Assembly: GCA_020632655.1 (NCBI GenBank)
Contig: JACKFD010000001.1
Location: forward strand, 558,001-622,000
Origin: Spirochaetaceae bacterium
GTDB lineage: Bacteria; Myxococcota_A; UBA9160; UBA4427
DNA length: 64,000 nucleotides
Reading direction: 5' to 3'
A program made the translations under genes and the position numbers. Shown here in pieces: positions 1 to 9,782 of the stretch; position 1 is the first letter of the stretch; every line of letters starts with the position of its first letter. The notes beneath the pieces were generated by a model. It saw only the letters and a program-made list of their open reading frames with translations, was not told the DNA's origin and ran no database searches.

Positions 1-1300
<1,300 letters not shown>

Positions 1301-1494
1301 GGGACTCCTGGCGTGCGGGGGACGGGCCGGGCACGTCCCTCGATCAGGCGGTCCCCCGGCGGAATGCGCGCCAACGTAAACCCCACGACCCCGAGGTCAA
1401 CCCGTGCACCCCGGCCCGATCGGGCCGGATCCGGACCTCGTGTCGTACCTTGAGAGAGTCTGCAACCGACCGTTCTGATTGGGAAATTGATCCC

Positions 1495-2346
1495 CTACGA
1501 CTCCGGCTCGTCCCCGGGCCAGGTCGGCCAGTCCCGAGAGACCCGTCCGCTCCATCGGGGCATGCGCCGCTCGACGTGCGCCACGGGCCCCTCGATCGCG
1601 TCGGGCATGGGCATGATGTGCTTGTGGAGCGCCGTCTCGCGCCGCTCGACCGCCTCCGGGCCGAGCTCGAAGGACTCCCAGAGCAGGCGCTTCGAGACCG
1701 CGACCGAGAGCGGCGCCGCGTGGAGGGCCGTGTCGCGCGCGATCGCGAGGGCGGTCGGCAGGACCTCGCTGGCGGGCAGGATCTGGGTCGCGACACCCAG
1801 GCGGTCGAGCTCGTCGCCGAGGAAGGTGCGCCCGGTCAGCATGATCTCCGCCGCCCGCGCCAGCCCGACGAGCCGCACCATCGTCCAATGCGAATAGGCA
1901 TCGCCCATCACGCCCCGTCGCACCTGCACGATGCCGTACTTGCCCTCCCGCGCGAAGATCCGGACGTCGCATTGCATCGCGAGCGTCATCCCGAGACCGA
2001 TCGCGTGCCCGTTCACCGCGGCGACCACGAGCTTGCGGATCCGGAAGGCCGGGAAGGCGAGCGCCGCGGCGCTGAAGCCGTCGAAGCCGCCGCTCTCGGA
2101 GACGTCGAAGGTCTTCGCCGCATCGCTCATGTCGGCGCCGGCGCAGAACGCGCGACCGGCGCCCGTGACGACGACGGCTCGGATCGCGTCGTCCTCGTCG
2201 CAGCGCCGATAGCAGTCTTCGAGTTGCGAGAGCAGTCCGCCCGAGCAGGCGTTCATCGCCTCGGGTCGGTTCAGGGTGATCGTGGCGACACCGACGTCGT
2301 CGACGTCGAAGAGCACCGGGGCAGCGGGATCGGGTCGGCTCGTCAT
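1495..2346 (-). CDS. Enoyl-CoA hydratase/isomerase (crotonase) family protein, atypical active site
   Basis: This is a 283-residue crotonase-fold protein, probably acting on an acyl-CoA thioester in the cytosol. The oxyanion-hole segments are present (CAGADMS near residue 70 and NGHAIGLGM near residue 115), followed by the usual LTGR region. The two glutamates that catalyse hydration in classical enoyl-CoA hydratase look replaced: the GGGCE position reads GLGMT and the QPE position reads IVQ. The stretch RRGVMGDAYSHW instead resembles a crotonase subgroup with RRG followed by an acidic residue and Trp. Hydratase activity is therefore not assured. The ATG at 2344-2346 puts the start just before the conserved fold. 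It lies downstream of tRNA-Leu on the same strand. Confidence 0.85.
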   Translation of the reverse strand: MTSRPDPAAPVLFDVDDVGVATITLNRPEAMNACSGGLLSQLEDCYRRCDEDDAIRAVVVTGAGRAFCAGADMSDAAKTFDVSESGGFDGFSAAALAFPAFRIRKLVVAAVNGHAIGLGMTLAMQCDVRIFAREGKYGIVQVRRGVMGDAYSHWTMVRLVGLARAAEIMLTGRTFLGDELDRLGVATQILPASEVLPTALAIARDTALHAAPLSVAVSKRLLWESFELGPEAVERRETALHKHIMPMPDAIEGPVAHVERRMPRWSGRVSRDWPTWPGDEPES

Positions 2347-2541
2347 CGCGCGACTATAGGCGAGGCCGGCACGCGCGAGCGGCGTGGCCGCATCGCGGCC
2401 GGTCGGTTTCGCGTCGCGCGAGGTCGCTGCCGGATCGCCGCGGGGCCTGGTCGGGGGCACGGCATGCCGCGCGGCTCCCGCTGCCCGGTCGTTTCCGGCG
2501 AGCCCGGAAGGACCCGGCGCGCTTCACGATCGAGGGGGCTT

Positions 2542-2630
2542 TGGTGCCCGGGACTGGAGTCGAACCAGCACGTCCTTGCGAACACTGGATTCTGAGTCCA
2601 GCGCGTCTACCAATTCCGCCACCCGGGCAC
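2542..2630 (-). tRNA. tRNA-Leu, anticodon CAG
   Basis: On the minus strand the acceptor stem GTGCCCG pairs with CGGGCAC and is followed by an encoded CCA. The D-arm (GGCGGAATTGGTAGACGC) is typical of leucine tRNAs, the anticodon loop is CTCAGAA (anticodon CAG, reading CTG codons), there is a long variable arm, and the T-arm contains GGTTCGACTCC. The length of 89 nt including CCA fits a class II tRNA. Confidence 0.95.
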
Positions 2631-2765
2631 GGCGCGGCAGGGTACGTTGCGCGCGTGGTCGCGTCAAACCCGGATCCGGGTCTCGCGACGACTTTCGGGA
2701 GTCGGGCTCGGGGGCCGGACGGCGCGGGGCGCGTCCGGTCCGGACGAGCGGGATCGAGGTGATGT

Positions 2766-5282
2766 TTGGCGGATCGGGGGCGACGGGGGAACGGGAGCGG
2801 CCGAGGGCGAGCGGGCGGGCGAGGCGGCTCGGGCCGCGATCGTCCCACGCGCCGTGGTGCCTCTCGAGCGCATGCGAAGGGGCGCCCGTCGTCGCGTGGC
2901 GGCGGGGGGACGCGTCGGCAATCCGGGGTGACCTCGGGGCCCGGCCCGCGCGGCGAACGCGAGGGCCATGTCGTCGCCCTCGTGTCCGCGGCGAGCGAGG
3001 GCCAATGGGTCGTGGCCGAAGATCGCGAGGGGGCGCGTTGGGAGGTCGAGTGCCTGGGCGAGCCCGTCGAGGTCGGAGCGCGGATCGCCTTCGAGCCGGT
3101 CGGTCGGGGTGCGACGGGGCGCGGCGTGCTCGTGCGCGTCGATCCCTCGAGTCGGGAGGCCTGGGTCTGCACGCTGCGGCGCGCGCGGGGGCGCCTCGAG
3201 CTGACACCCTTCGCCGGTCTCGAGGCGCCGCCGCTTCGCCTGCTGGAGGCCGATGCCCAGGCTGCGCCGGATGGTTCGCGGGTCGTCGTCGTGCCGAAGC
3301 GCGAGGGGCGGGCCGATCGCTCGCGCCGCAAGGCGGCCCGCTCGCCACGCCGGGCGACGGAGCGTGCGTTGCCCGTGCGGGTGGTCGAGGTGCTGGGCGC
3401 CGCGGGTGACCCCGACGCGGACCATCGCGCCCTCTGCTTCAAGCACCGACTGCCCAGCGCCTTCTCCCGTCGCGCCCGCCTCGAGGCCGAGGCGATCGAT
3501 CCCGACCCGACCGGCGCGGAGCGGAGCCAGCGTCTCGATCTCCGCGCGCTGCCCTTCGTGACGATCGATCCGGCCCGTGCCCGGGACCACGACGACGCCG
3601 TCTACGCCGAGCCCCGGCCCGCCGATCCCGTGCGTGCGGTCGACGCGGCATCGGCTGCGCCCGTGCCCTCGGGCCGGGCCGGGCGCGCGCCCGGCTACAC
3701 GCATCGGCTCTGGGTCGCGATCGCCGACGTCGCGCACTTCGTCGCCGAGGGGGGCTTCGTCGATGCCGAGGCCCGGCGCCGCGGCAACAGCTTCTACTTT
3801 CCCGATCGGGCGGTCCCGATGCTGCCCGAGCGGCTGTCCTCGGATCTCTGCTCCCTGCGGCCCGACGAGGATCGTCGTGCGCTCGTGGTCGAGCTGCGAC
3901 TGGACGCCGAGGGTCGCGTCCTCGATGCGCTCTTCCACGAGGCGCTCATCCGGAGTCGGGCACGCCTCGCCTACGAGGAGGCAGCGGCCTGGCTCGAGGC
4001 GCAGGGCACGGGGCGAGAGCGGGACGCGGAGCCGGAGTGGGGCACGTCGCTCCGTTGCCTGGCCGAGCTCGCAGAGCGGCTGCGGCGCGCGCGTCAGCAG
4101 GCCGGCGCGGTCGAGCTCGATCTGCCCGAGGTCGAGGTCGTCCTCGACGCCGAGGGGCGGCCCTGCGACGCCCGGGTGCGCGAGCGCAATCCCGCGCATC
4201 GGTGGATCGAGGAGGCGATGCTCGCGGCCAATCGCGCGGTCGCGGCGGCGCTCGTGCGCGCGGGACACGAGACGTTGCACCGCGTGCATCCGGAGCCGAG
4301 CCCGACGCGGCTGGCGGCGCTCTCGGCGCTGCTGGAGCGGCACGGACTCGAGGCGGGGGAGGCGCTCGAGGAGCCGGGCGAGCTCGCGCGCGTGCTCGAG
4401 TCGGCGCGCGGTCACCCGGCGGAGGAGCGGATCCATGGCGCCACGCTGCGGGCGATGGCGCAGGCGCGCTACGAGCCGCGGTCCGGTGGGCACTTCGCGC
4501 TCTGCTTCGACCACTACCTGCATTTCACCTCGCCGATCCGACGCTATGCGGACCTCGAGGTCCATCGCAGCCTGCGCCGCCTGATTCGCGGCGAGCCGCC
4601 CGAACGCGGACAGGACGCGCGTTCGGGCGACGGGTCCGCGGCGGCGGGGGAGGCGAGCGCGAGCGAGCGGCTCGCGATCTGGCTCTCGGCGCGCGAACGC
4701 GTCGCGATGGAGGCGGAGCGGGACGCGCTCGCTCTGGCCTGCTGCGTGATGCTTCGGGGGCGTGAAGGCGAGCGTTTTCCGGCCCGCGTGACCGCGGCGA
4801 CCGAGTACGGACTCTTCGTGCGGCTCGACTCGCCGGCCGCGAGCGGGCTCGTGCCGATGCGCTGGCTCGAGGGCGAGTGGCGGCACGATGCCGAGGAGGA
4901 GGTGCTGATCGGGCCGCGCTCCGGGGCCCGGCTCGGGGTGGGCGATCGGGTCGAGGTGCGTCTGGTCGACGTGGACCTCGATCGCGGACGGCTCGCCTTC
5001 GCGCTCGAGCGGACGGGCGGTGAAGACGCCGAACCGAGAGGCCGCCGTCGAGGTGCACGCTCCAAGGGTCCGACGGAGGACCGGCGCAGAGGCTCACGCT
5101 CCAAGGGTCCGACGGAGGGCCGGCGCCGAGGCTCACGCTCCAAGGGTCCGACGGAGGGCCGGCGCCGAGGCTCACGCTCCCGGGGCCCGTCCGGGGATCG
5201 CCGACGCGGACGCGCGCCGCGTCAGGCGAGCGCGTCGTCGAGGGCCGCGAGCTCGTCCGAGAGACGCTCCCACTCGCGGTAG
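2766..5282 (+). CDS. rnr: Ribonuclease R (RNB-family 3'-5' exoribonuclease) with repeat-rich basic tail
   Basis: This is an 838-residue 3'-to-5' exoribonuclease of the RNase II/R family, which degrades structured RNA. The RNB catalytic core contains DPARARDHDDAV (near residue 275), carrying the metal-binding aspartates, and TSPIRRYADLEVHR near residue 590. An S1 RNA-binding domain follows at about 670-755. The N-terminal region is Arg/Gly-rich and less conserved than in E. coli RNase R. The C-terminus is a very basic tail built on a 13-residue tandem repeat. The TTG at 2766 is chosen because GAGG sits 6 nt upstream; a GTG at 2928 is an alternative that would drop the Arg/Gly-rich leader. The last 61 bp overlap the convergent ABC-F gene. 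Confidence 0.9.
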   Translation: MADRGRRGNGSGRGRAGGRGGSGRDRPTRRGASRAHAKGRPSSRGGGGTRRQSGVTSGPGPRGEREGHVVALVSAASEGQWVVAEDREGARWEVECLGEPVEVGARIAFEPVGRGATGRGVLVRVDPSSREAWVCTLRRARGRLELTPFAGLEAPPLRLLEADAQAAPDGSRVVVVPKREGRADRSRRKAARSPRRATERALPVRVVEVLGAAGDPDADHRALCFKHRLPSAFSRRARLEAEAIDPDPTGAERSQRLDLRALPFVTIDPARARDHDDAVYAEPRPADPVRAVDAASAAPVPSGRAGRAPGYTHRLWVAIADVAHFVAEGGFVDAEARRRGNSFYFPDRAVPMLPERLSSDLCSLRPDEDRRALVVELRLDAEGRVLDALFHEALIRSRARLAYEEAAAWLEAQGTGRERDAEPEWGTSLRCLAELAERLRRARQQAGAVELDLPEVEVVLDAEGRPCDARVRERNPAHRWIEEAMLAANRAVAAALVRAGHETLHRVHPEPSPTRLAALSALLERHGLEAGEALEEPGELARVLESARGHPAEERIHGATLRAMAQARYEPRSGGHFALCFDHYLHFTSPIRRYADLEVHRSLRRLIRGEPPERGQDARSGDGSAAAGEASASERLAIWLSARERVAMEAERDALALACCVMLRGREGERFPARVTAATEYGLFVRLDSPAASGLVPMRWLEGEWRHDAEEEVLIGPRSGARLGVGDRVEVRLVDVDLDRGRLAFALERTGGEDAEPRGRRRGARSKGPTEDRRRGSRSKGPTEGRRRGSRSKGPTEGRRRGSRSRGPSGDRRRGRAPRQASASSRAASSSERRSHSR
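5052..5207 (+). repeat. 39-bp tandem repeat encoding a 13-residue basic motif in the RNase R tail
   Basis: Four consecutive 39-bp units begin at 5052, 5091, 5130 and 5169. The second and third are almost identical and the first and fourth are diverged. Each encodes a version of GSRSKGPTEGRRR, so copy-number change keeps the RNase R frame. The array ends 14 bp before the stop codon of the convergent ABC-F gene. Confidence 0.9.
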
Positions 5283-7240
5283 AGCGTCTCGATCTCGCCT
5301 TCGAGGGTGCTCTGCTCCGCCTGCAGGGCGAGCAGCCGTTCCGCGTCGCGGTAGACCTCCGGATCGCCGAGCTTCCACGAGAGCGACTCCTTGCGCTCCT
5401 CCTCCTCGGCGATCTGGCCTTCGAGCTTCTCGATCCTGCGCGCGACGCGATCGCGATCCTTGCGTCGCTCGCGCTCGCGCTGCCGGTCCTGCTTGTCGAG
5501 ACGGGGCCGGTCGACGGTCGGTGCGCCCGTCGTGCCCCCGGCGACCGGGGACGCTCCGCGCGCGCCCTGACCACCCGCGACGGGCTCGGGGCTCCGCGGA
5601 AGGACCTCGCTCACCCCGGCGGCCGCCGCGGCGCGTCGTGCCAGGTAGGCGTCGTAGTTGCCGAGGTGATCCTCGAGCCGGCCGTGGTCGACGTCGACGA
5701 TGCGCGTGGCCAGGGCGTTGATGAAGTCCCGATCGTGGGAGACGAAGAGCATCGTCCCTTCGTAGGCGCGGAAGGCCTCCTCGAGCACCTCGCAGGCCTC
5801 GATGTCGAGATGGTTGGTCGGCTCGTCGAGGACGAGCAGGTTGGTCGGCCGCAGCAGCAGCTTCGCGAGCGCGACGCGTGCCTTCTCGCCGCCCGAGAGG
5901 ACGGCGATCTTCTTGTCGACCTCGTCGCCCGTGAAGAGGAAGGCGCCGAGATGTCCGCGCAGGCGGGGGATCTCCTCCGTACGGGCGTCGCGGGCGAGCT
6001 CCTCGAGCACGCTGGCGTTCGGGTCGAGGGCCTCGAGCTGGTGTTGCGCGAAGTAGGCGAGCTCGACGTTGTGGCCGAGGGTGCGCTCGCCTCGGTCGAA
6101 GCCGAGGGCGCCGGCCGCGATGCGCAGGAGGGTCGACTTGCCGGCGCCGTTCGGGCCCGTGAGCGCGACCTTCTCGCCGCGCCCGAGGCCGAAGTCGACG
6201 CCGGCGTAGACGACCTCGTCGCCGTAGCGCTTGTGCAGATCGGCGATCGTCAGCACGCGCTCGCCCGAGCGCGGCGGCGTGGGGATGCGCAGTCGGATCG
6301 CGCGACGATTCTCCGTCGGCACCTCGATCCGCTCGATCTTCTCGAGCGCCTTGATCCGGCTCTGGGCCTGGCGGGCCTTCGTCGCCTTGGCTCGGAAGCG
6401 CTCGATGAAGCGCTCCTTCTCGGCGATCAGGCGATCCTGATTGGCCTTGCGGGCGAGCAGCTCCTCGCGGCGGGTCTCGCGCTGGGTGCGGTAGCGATCG
6501 TACCCGCCCTCGTAGAGGGTGAAGCCGCCGAGGCCGTCGAGCTCGAGGATCCGATTCGTCTGGCGGCGCAGGAAGGCGCGGTCGTGCGAGACGACGACGA
6601 CGGCGCCGGGGAATCGATCGAGGGTCTCCTCGAAGAACTGGATCGAGGGCAGGTCGAGATGATTCGTGGGCTCGTCGAGCAGCAGCACGTCGGGCTGGGC
6701 GAGCAGGAGCTTGGCGAGCTCGACCCGCATCAGCCAGCCGCCGCTGAAGCTCGAGAGCGGGCGGTCGGCGCGCTCGTCGTCGAAGCCCAGACCGGCGAGC
6801 ACGGCGGCGACGCGGGCATCGCGCTCGAAGCCCCCCGCCGCGGCGAAGCGATGGCTCGCGTCGTCGTAGCGTTCGGTCAGGGATTCGGGCAGTGCCTCGC
6901 CCCGCGTGCCCCGTTCACTCATCTCGGCCTCGAGTCGTCGCAGCTCCTCCTCGAGCCGGTCGAGCTCGGCGAGGGCGCTGCGGGCCTCGTCGCGTACGGA
7001 GCGCGTGGCGCGGGGGTCGATCTCCTGCTCGAGCAGGCCGAGTCGCACGCCTCGGGCGAGATGGAGCGCGCCGCCATCGGGCGGTTCGCGTCCGATCAGC
7101 GTGCGCAGGAGCGTCGTCTTGCCCGCGCCGTTCGGGCCGACGATCCCGATCCGGTCCTTCGCGCGCACGACGGCATTCGCGCCCGCGAAGAGCACGCGGT
7201 CGCCGATGCGTCGTTCGAGCTGGTCGAGCCGCAGGAGCAC
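5222..7240 (-). CDS. ABC-F family ATPase (YheS-like)
   Basis: This is a soluble tandem-ABC ATPase of the ABC-F family, whose characterised members act on the ribosome in translation or antibiotic protection. About 672 residues hold two nucleotide-binding domains. The first has GPNGAGKTTL near residue 36 and LLLDEPTNHLD near 185. The second has GPNGAGKSTL near 345, LSGGEKARVALAKLL and VLDEPTNHLD. The interdomain linker contains FRAKATKARQAQSRIKALEK, as in YheS-type proteins. A C-terminal charged coiled coil occupies roughly the last 90 residues. There are no membrane segments. The GTG at 7238-7240 places the start directly before the conserved VLLRLDQLERRIGD; an ATG at 7288 would add 16 residues. 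It is divergent from the Rrf2 gene. Confidence 0.9.
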   Translation of the reverse strand: MLLRLDQLERRIGDRVLFAGANAVVRAKDRIGIVGPNGAGKTTLLRTLIGREPPDGGALHLARGVRLGLLEQEIDPRATRSVRDEARSALAELDRLEEELRRLEAEMSERGTRGEALPESLTERYDDASHRFAAAGGFERDARVAAVLAGLGFDDERADRPLSSFSGGWLMRVELAKLLLAQPDVLLLDEPTNHLDLPSIQFFEETLDRFPGAVVVVSHDRAFLRRQTNRILELDGLGGFTLYEGGYDRYRTQRETRREELLARKANQDRLIAEKERFIERFRAKATKARQAQSRIKALEKIERIEVPTENRRAIRLRIPTPPRSGERVLTIADLHKRYGDEVVYAGVDFGLGRGEKVALTGPNGAGKSTLLRIAAGALGFDRGERTLGHNVELAYFAQHQLEALDPNASVLEELARDARTEEIPRLRGHLGAFLFTGDEVDKKIAVLSGGEKARVALAKLLLRPTNLLVLDEPTNHLDIEACEVLEEAFRAYEGTMLFVSHDRDFINALATRIVDVDHGRLEDHLGNYDAYLARRAAAAAGVSEVLPRSPEPVAGGQGARGASPVAGGTTGAPTVDRPRLDKQDRQRERERRKDRDRVARRIEKLEGQIAEEEERKESLSWKLGDPEVYRDAERLLALQAEQSTLEGEIETLYREWERLSDELAALDDALA

Positions 7241-7360
7241 GAGAAGGATCCGATCCGGTCGGGCGGGGCGTCGGGCGGGGCAGAGCATGACGGTCGCCCT
7301 GCGGCCGGGCAAGTCGCGTCGCTGGCGGGGGCAGGGGGGCTCCTGCATGCTTGCTCGGCG

Positions 7361-7810
7361 ATGCGCCTGTCGAGACAAGTGCAGTACGCGCTCTGCGGCC
7401 TCTTCGATCTCGCCTACAACGGGGCCGGAGAGCCCGTCCAGGTCCGCGCGATCGGCGAGCGCCAACGCATCCCACACCGCTTCCTCGAGCAGATCTTCGC
7501 GCGCCTCCGCCGCGCCGAGCTCGTCGAGGGCAAGCGCGGACCGGGTGGCGGCTACGTGCTGCGGCGCCCACCCGAGGCGATCACGCTGCGCGAGGTGGTC
7601 GAGGCGGTCGAAGGCCCCCTCGCGGACCGCCTGCTCGAGGGCACGGCGGACTGGCCCGCCTCGCCGCATCGACCCGACTTCCTCTGGCCCGAGCTGGCCC
7701 GGCGCATGTCGAGCCTGCTCGATGGCATCGCCGTCGCCGACCTGTGTCGCGAGGCCGCGCGCAGCGGGATCGCCCGGGACCTCCCGGCCGGCCTCGACTA
7801 CCAGATCTGA
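7361..7810 (+). CDS. Rrf2 family transcriptional regulator without the Fe-S cysteine triad
   Basis: This is a 149-residue DNA-binding protein of the Rrf2 family (IscR, NsrR, CymR). The N-terminal winged helix includes VQYALCGLFDLAYNG, the recognition region IPHRFLEQIFARLRRAELV, and the wing KRGPGGGYVLRR. The loop that in IscR and NsrR carries three Fe-S cysteine ligands (after the EAVEGPL segment) has none here; cysteines occur only near the N-terminus and in the last helix. It is therefore more likely a CymR-type, cluster-independent regulator. A JAMM protease and sulfate adenylyltransferase genes follow downstream, so a role in sulfur or cysteine control is a reasonable inference. Confidence 0.9.
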   Translation: MRLSRQVQYALCGLFDLAYNGAGEPVQVRAIGERQRIPHRFLEQIFARLRRAELVEGKRGPGGGYVLRRPPEAITLREVVEAVEGPLADRLLEGTADWPASPHRPDFLWPELARRMSSLLDGIAVADLCREAARSGIARDLPAGLDYQI

Positions 7811-7828
7811 GCCGCGCAGGATCCCGGA

Positions 7829-7856
7829 CCCCGGGCGCGGATCCCCGATCCCGGGG
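7829..7856 (+). terminator. GC-rich inverted repeat after the Rrf2 gene
   Basis: CCCCGGG (7829-7835) and CCCGGGG (7850-7856) can pair across a 14-nt loop just downstream of the Rrf2 stop codon. No T-tract follows, so termination is only a guess. The surrounding 7811-8021 stretch is rich in GATCCCGG-like words and has no gene. Confidence 0.3.
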
Positions 7857-8021
7857 CCGCCGCGCGCGGGCCCCGACGCCCGGGCGGCGCGTCGCGAGGC
7901 ATCGCGCCGCCGCGCGGGCTCGATTAGACTCGCCCGTCGTCGAGCCCCCCGACGCGAATCGGCCCTGCGCCGCCCCGCATCCGGGCGCGCACAGCGCGGG
8001 GTGGGGAACGGGACGAAGAGC

Positions 8022-8525
8022 GTGGCCGTACGCGTCGAAGTGGATCCCCGGCTCGAGGCCAGACGGATCCCGAGTGACGTCCTGAACGAGATCTGCAACC
8101 ACGCGCTCGACGTGGCGCCCGAGGAATGTTGCGGCCTGGTCTTCGGCGAGCCGTCCGCGCGCTGGCGGCGCGCCGTGCGGATCACCAACATCATGACGCG
8201 GATGCACGTGGCGGATCCGGTGGCCTTCCCACGCGACGCACGCCACGCCTACTACATGTCCGAGCTCGAGTACCTGCGCGCGACGCAGGAGGCCGAGGCG
8301 CGACACGAGCAGGTGACGGCGGTGTACCACTCGCATTTCGGACAGGGCTGCTACCTCTCGCAGGACGATCTCGCCTTCGCGGCGCATCCCCTCTTTCCCT
8401 TCCCGGAAGCCTGTCAGGTCGTCGTATCGATCCTCGGCGATCGGGTCAGCGAGGTGGGCGTCTTCGAGCCGCGGCCGGACGCCGAGCGGGGCTTCGTGGG
8501 TCGGGCGCTGGAGGCGTCGTCGTGA
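8022..8525 (+). CDS. JAMM/MPN+ metalloprotease (Mec-like)
   Basis: This is a 167-residue bacterial JAMM-domain zinc isopeptidase or metalloprotease. The complete motif is present: glutamates at 34-35 (APEECCGLVFG) and HSHFGQGCYLSQDD at 103-116, giving H103, H105, S113 and D116 as the HxH...SxxD signature. Characterised bacterial relatives such as mycobacterial Mec release cysteine or cleave C-termini of ubiquitin-like sulfur carriers. No ThiS/MoaD-like partner is visible here. The GTG at 8022 follows a GGGACGAAGA stretch; a GTG at 8001 would add 7 residues. The next gene begins at or very near its stop codon, and sulfate adenylyltransferase lies about 1.3 kb downstream. Confidence 0.85.
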   Translation: MAVRVEVDPRLEARRIPSDVLNEICNHALDVAPEECCGLVFGEPSARWRRAVRITNIMTRMHVADPVAFPRDARHAYYMSELEYLRATQEAEARHEQVTAVYHSHFGQGCYLSQDDLAFAAHPLFPFPEACQVVVSILGDRVSEVGVFEPRPDAERGFVGRALEASS

Positions 8526-8551
8526 GGCATCGCGCCGAGGCGGCGGGTTGG

Positions 8552-9655
8552 ATGGCCCGGAGCGCGCGCCGGGCCAGGTCGGCGCGGAGCGCCCGGAGCA
8601 AGGGGCGGGCTGGCCTCCTGGTCGGACTCGCGCTCCTCGCGGCGGGCTGCGTCTCGACCAAGCTCACGCCCAAGGATCTACCCGAGGAGCCGATCGCCTT
8701 CCTCTATTGGGAGGAGCGCGAGGGGGGCAAGCGCAAGGAGATCTTCGAGAAGGCGGCCGAGCTGCCGCCGCGTCCGCCCGACGTGGAGGACGAGGAGCGC
8801 ATGCAGGAGATCGAGATCCGCGCCCACGTGCGGGGCGAGATCTCGCCGATCCTGCAGCAGAAGCTCGCGAAATATCCCGGGCGACTCACGCTGCTCTGGC
8901 CGCACACCGGGCGGCTCGAGACCGTCGAGGCAGCGCCCCCGGACGCGATTCCGCTCGCCTGGTCGAAGGATCGTCTGCGACTGCTCTTCGCCTCCGCCCA
9001 TCGCGGGGGCAAGCTGCAGCTCTACGAGTACCACCTGGCGCGGAAGGACCTGCGCCCGCTCACGACCGGACCGGCCGAGCATGCACGGGGCGACTACGCA
9101 CCCGGCGGCGGGCTCGTCGTGCAGCGGATCCGGCGGAGCTCGCCGGTCGGTGCGGCGCGCCAGAGCGTGCACCTCGCTTCCGAGACCGGTCGGATCGGGC
9201 GCGCGATCGGCCGGGACGTGCCACCCGGCACGCTGCGGATCTCGCCGCAGGGCGACCGGATCGTCTACGAGCAGGTGCTCGTGCGCCCGCGGGAGGACGG
9301 CCCGACGGTCTACGAGTCGATGATCGCGGTGCGTTCGCTCGAGAGCGGCTCGCGGGAGGAGCTGATCGGGAAGGGTCGGGAGCCCACCTGGACGCCCGAC
9401 GGCGAGTGGATCGTGTTTGCATCGGAGTCGGCATCGGGCTATCGACTGCGGCGCATGCGGCCCGACGGGACCACGCGGGTGCCGATCGGTCCCGGGACCA
9501 GCGACGAACGGATGCCCTCCGTCTCGCCCGACGGCGCCTACGTCGCCTTCATCGATGCGGGAAACGGGAGGCGCCGCCTCGCCGTGCGTTCCTTCGACGG
9601 AAAGCGGGAGCGGGTGCTGGTCACGAAGGGCTGGTCCGAGCTCCCGGTCTGGTGA
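8552..9655 (+). CDS. TolB-like beta-propeller lipoprotein
   Basis: This is a predicted outer- or inner-membrane lipoprotein of about 367 residues. A basic leader and hydrophobic run end in the lipobox LLAAGC near residue 33. The mature part contains repeated WD40-like/TolB-type PD40 segments (LRISPQGDRIVYE, EPTWTPDGEWIVFAS, PSVSPDGAYVAFID), typical of a beta-propeller scaffold in the periplasm. The ATG at 8552 follows GAGGCGG. A GTG at 8522 would overlap the JAMM stop as GTGA and add 10 residues. No TolA/Pal genes are nearby, so it is not tolB itself. Its partner is unknown. Confidence 0.75.
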   Translation: MARSARRARSARSARSKGRAGLLVGLALLAAGCVSTKLTPKDLPEEPIAFLYWEEREGGKRKEIFEKAAELPPRPPDVEDEERMQEIEIRAHVRGEISPILQQKLAKYPGRLTLLWPHTGRLETVEAAPPDAIPLAWSKDRLRLLFASAHRGGKLQLYEYHLARKDLRPLTTGPAEHARGDYAPGGGLVVQRIRRSSPVGAARQSVHLASETGRIGRAIGRDVPPGTLRISPQGDRIVYEQVLVRPREDGPTVYESMIAVRSLESGSREELIGKGREPTWTPDGEWIVFASESASGYRLRRMRPDGTTRVPIGPGTSDERMPSVSPDGAYVAFIDAGNGRRRLAVRSFDGKRERVLVTKGWSELPVW

Positions 9656-9782
9656 GGCCGAGACGCGCGCGATCGGCCTCGGCCGCATCGGCGCGCGGAG
9701 CCCTCGCGACCGCATGCGAGCGCCGAGTGTGCACGGCGGCCGATCGCCAACCGAAAACCAATCGAGAGAAGACCCACAGCCG

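Noticed and set aside
8552..9655. Identification as TolB of the Tol-Pal system
   Set aside because: The PD40 propeller is similar, but the protein is a lipoprotein and no tolQRA or pal gene is adjacent.
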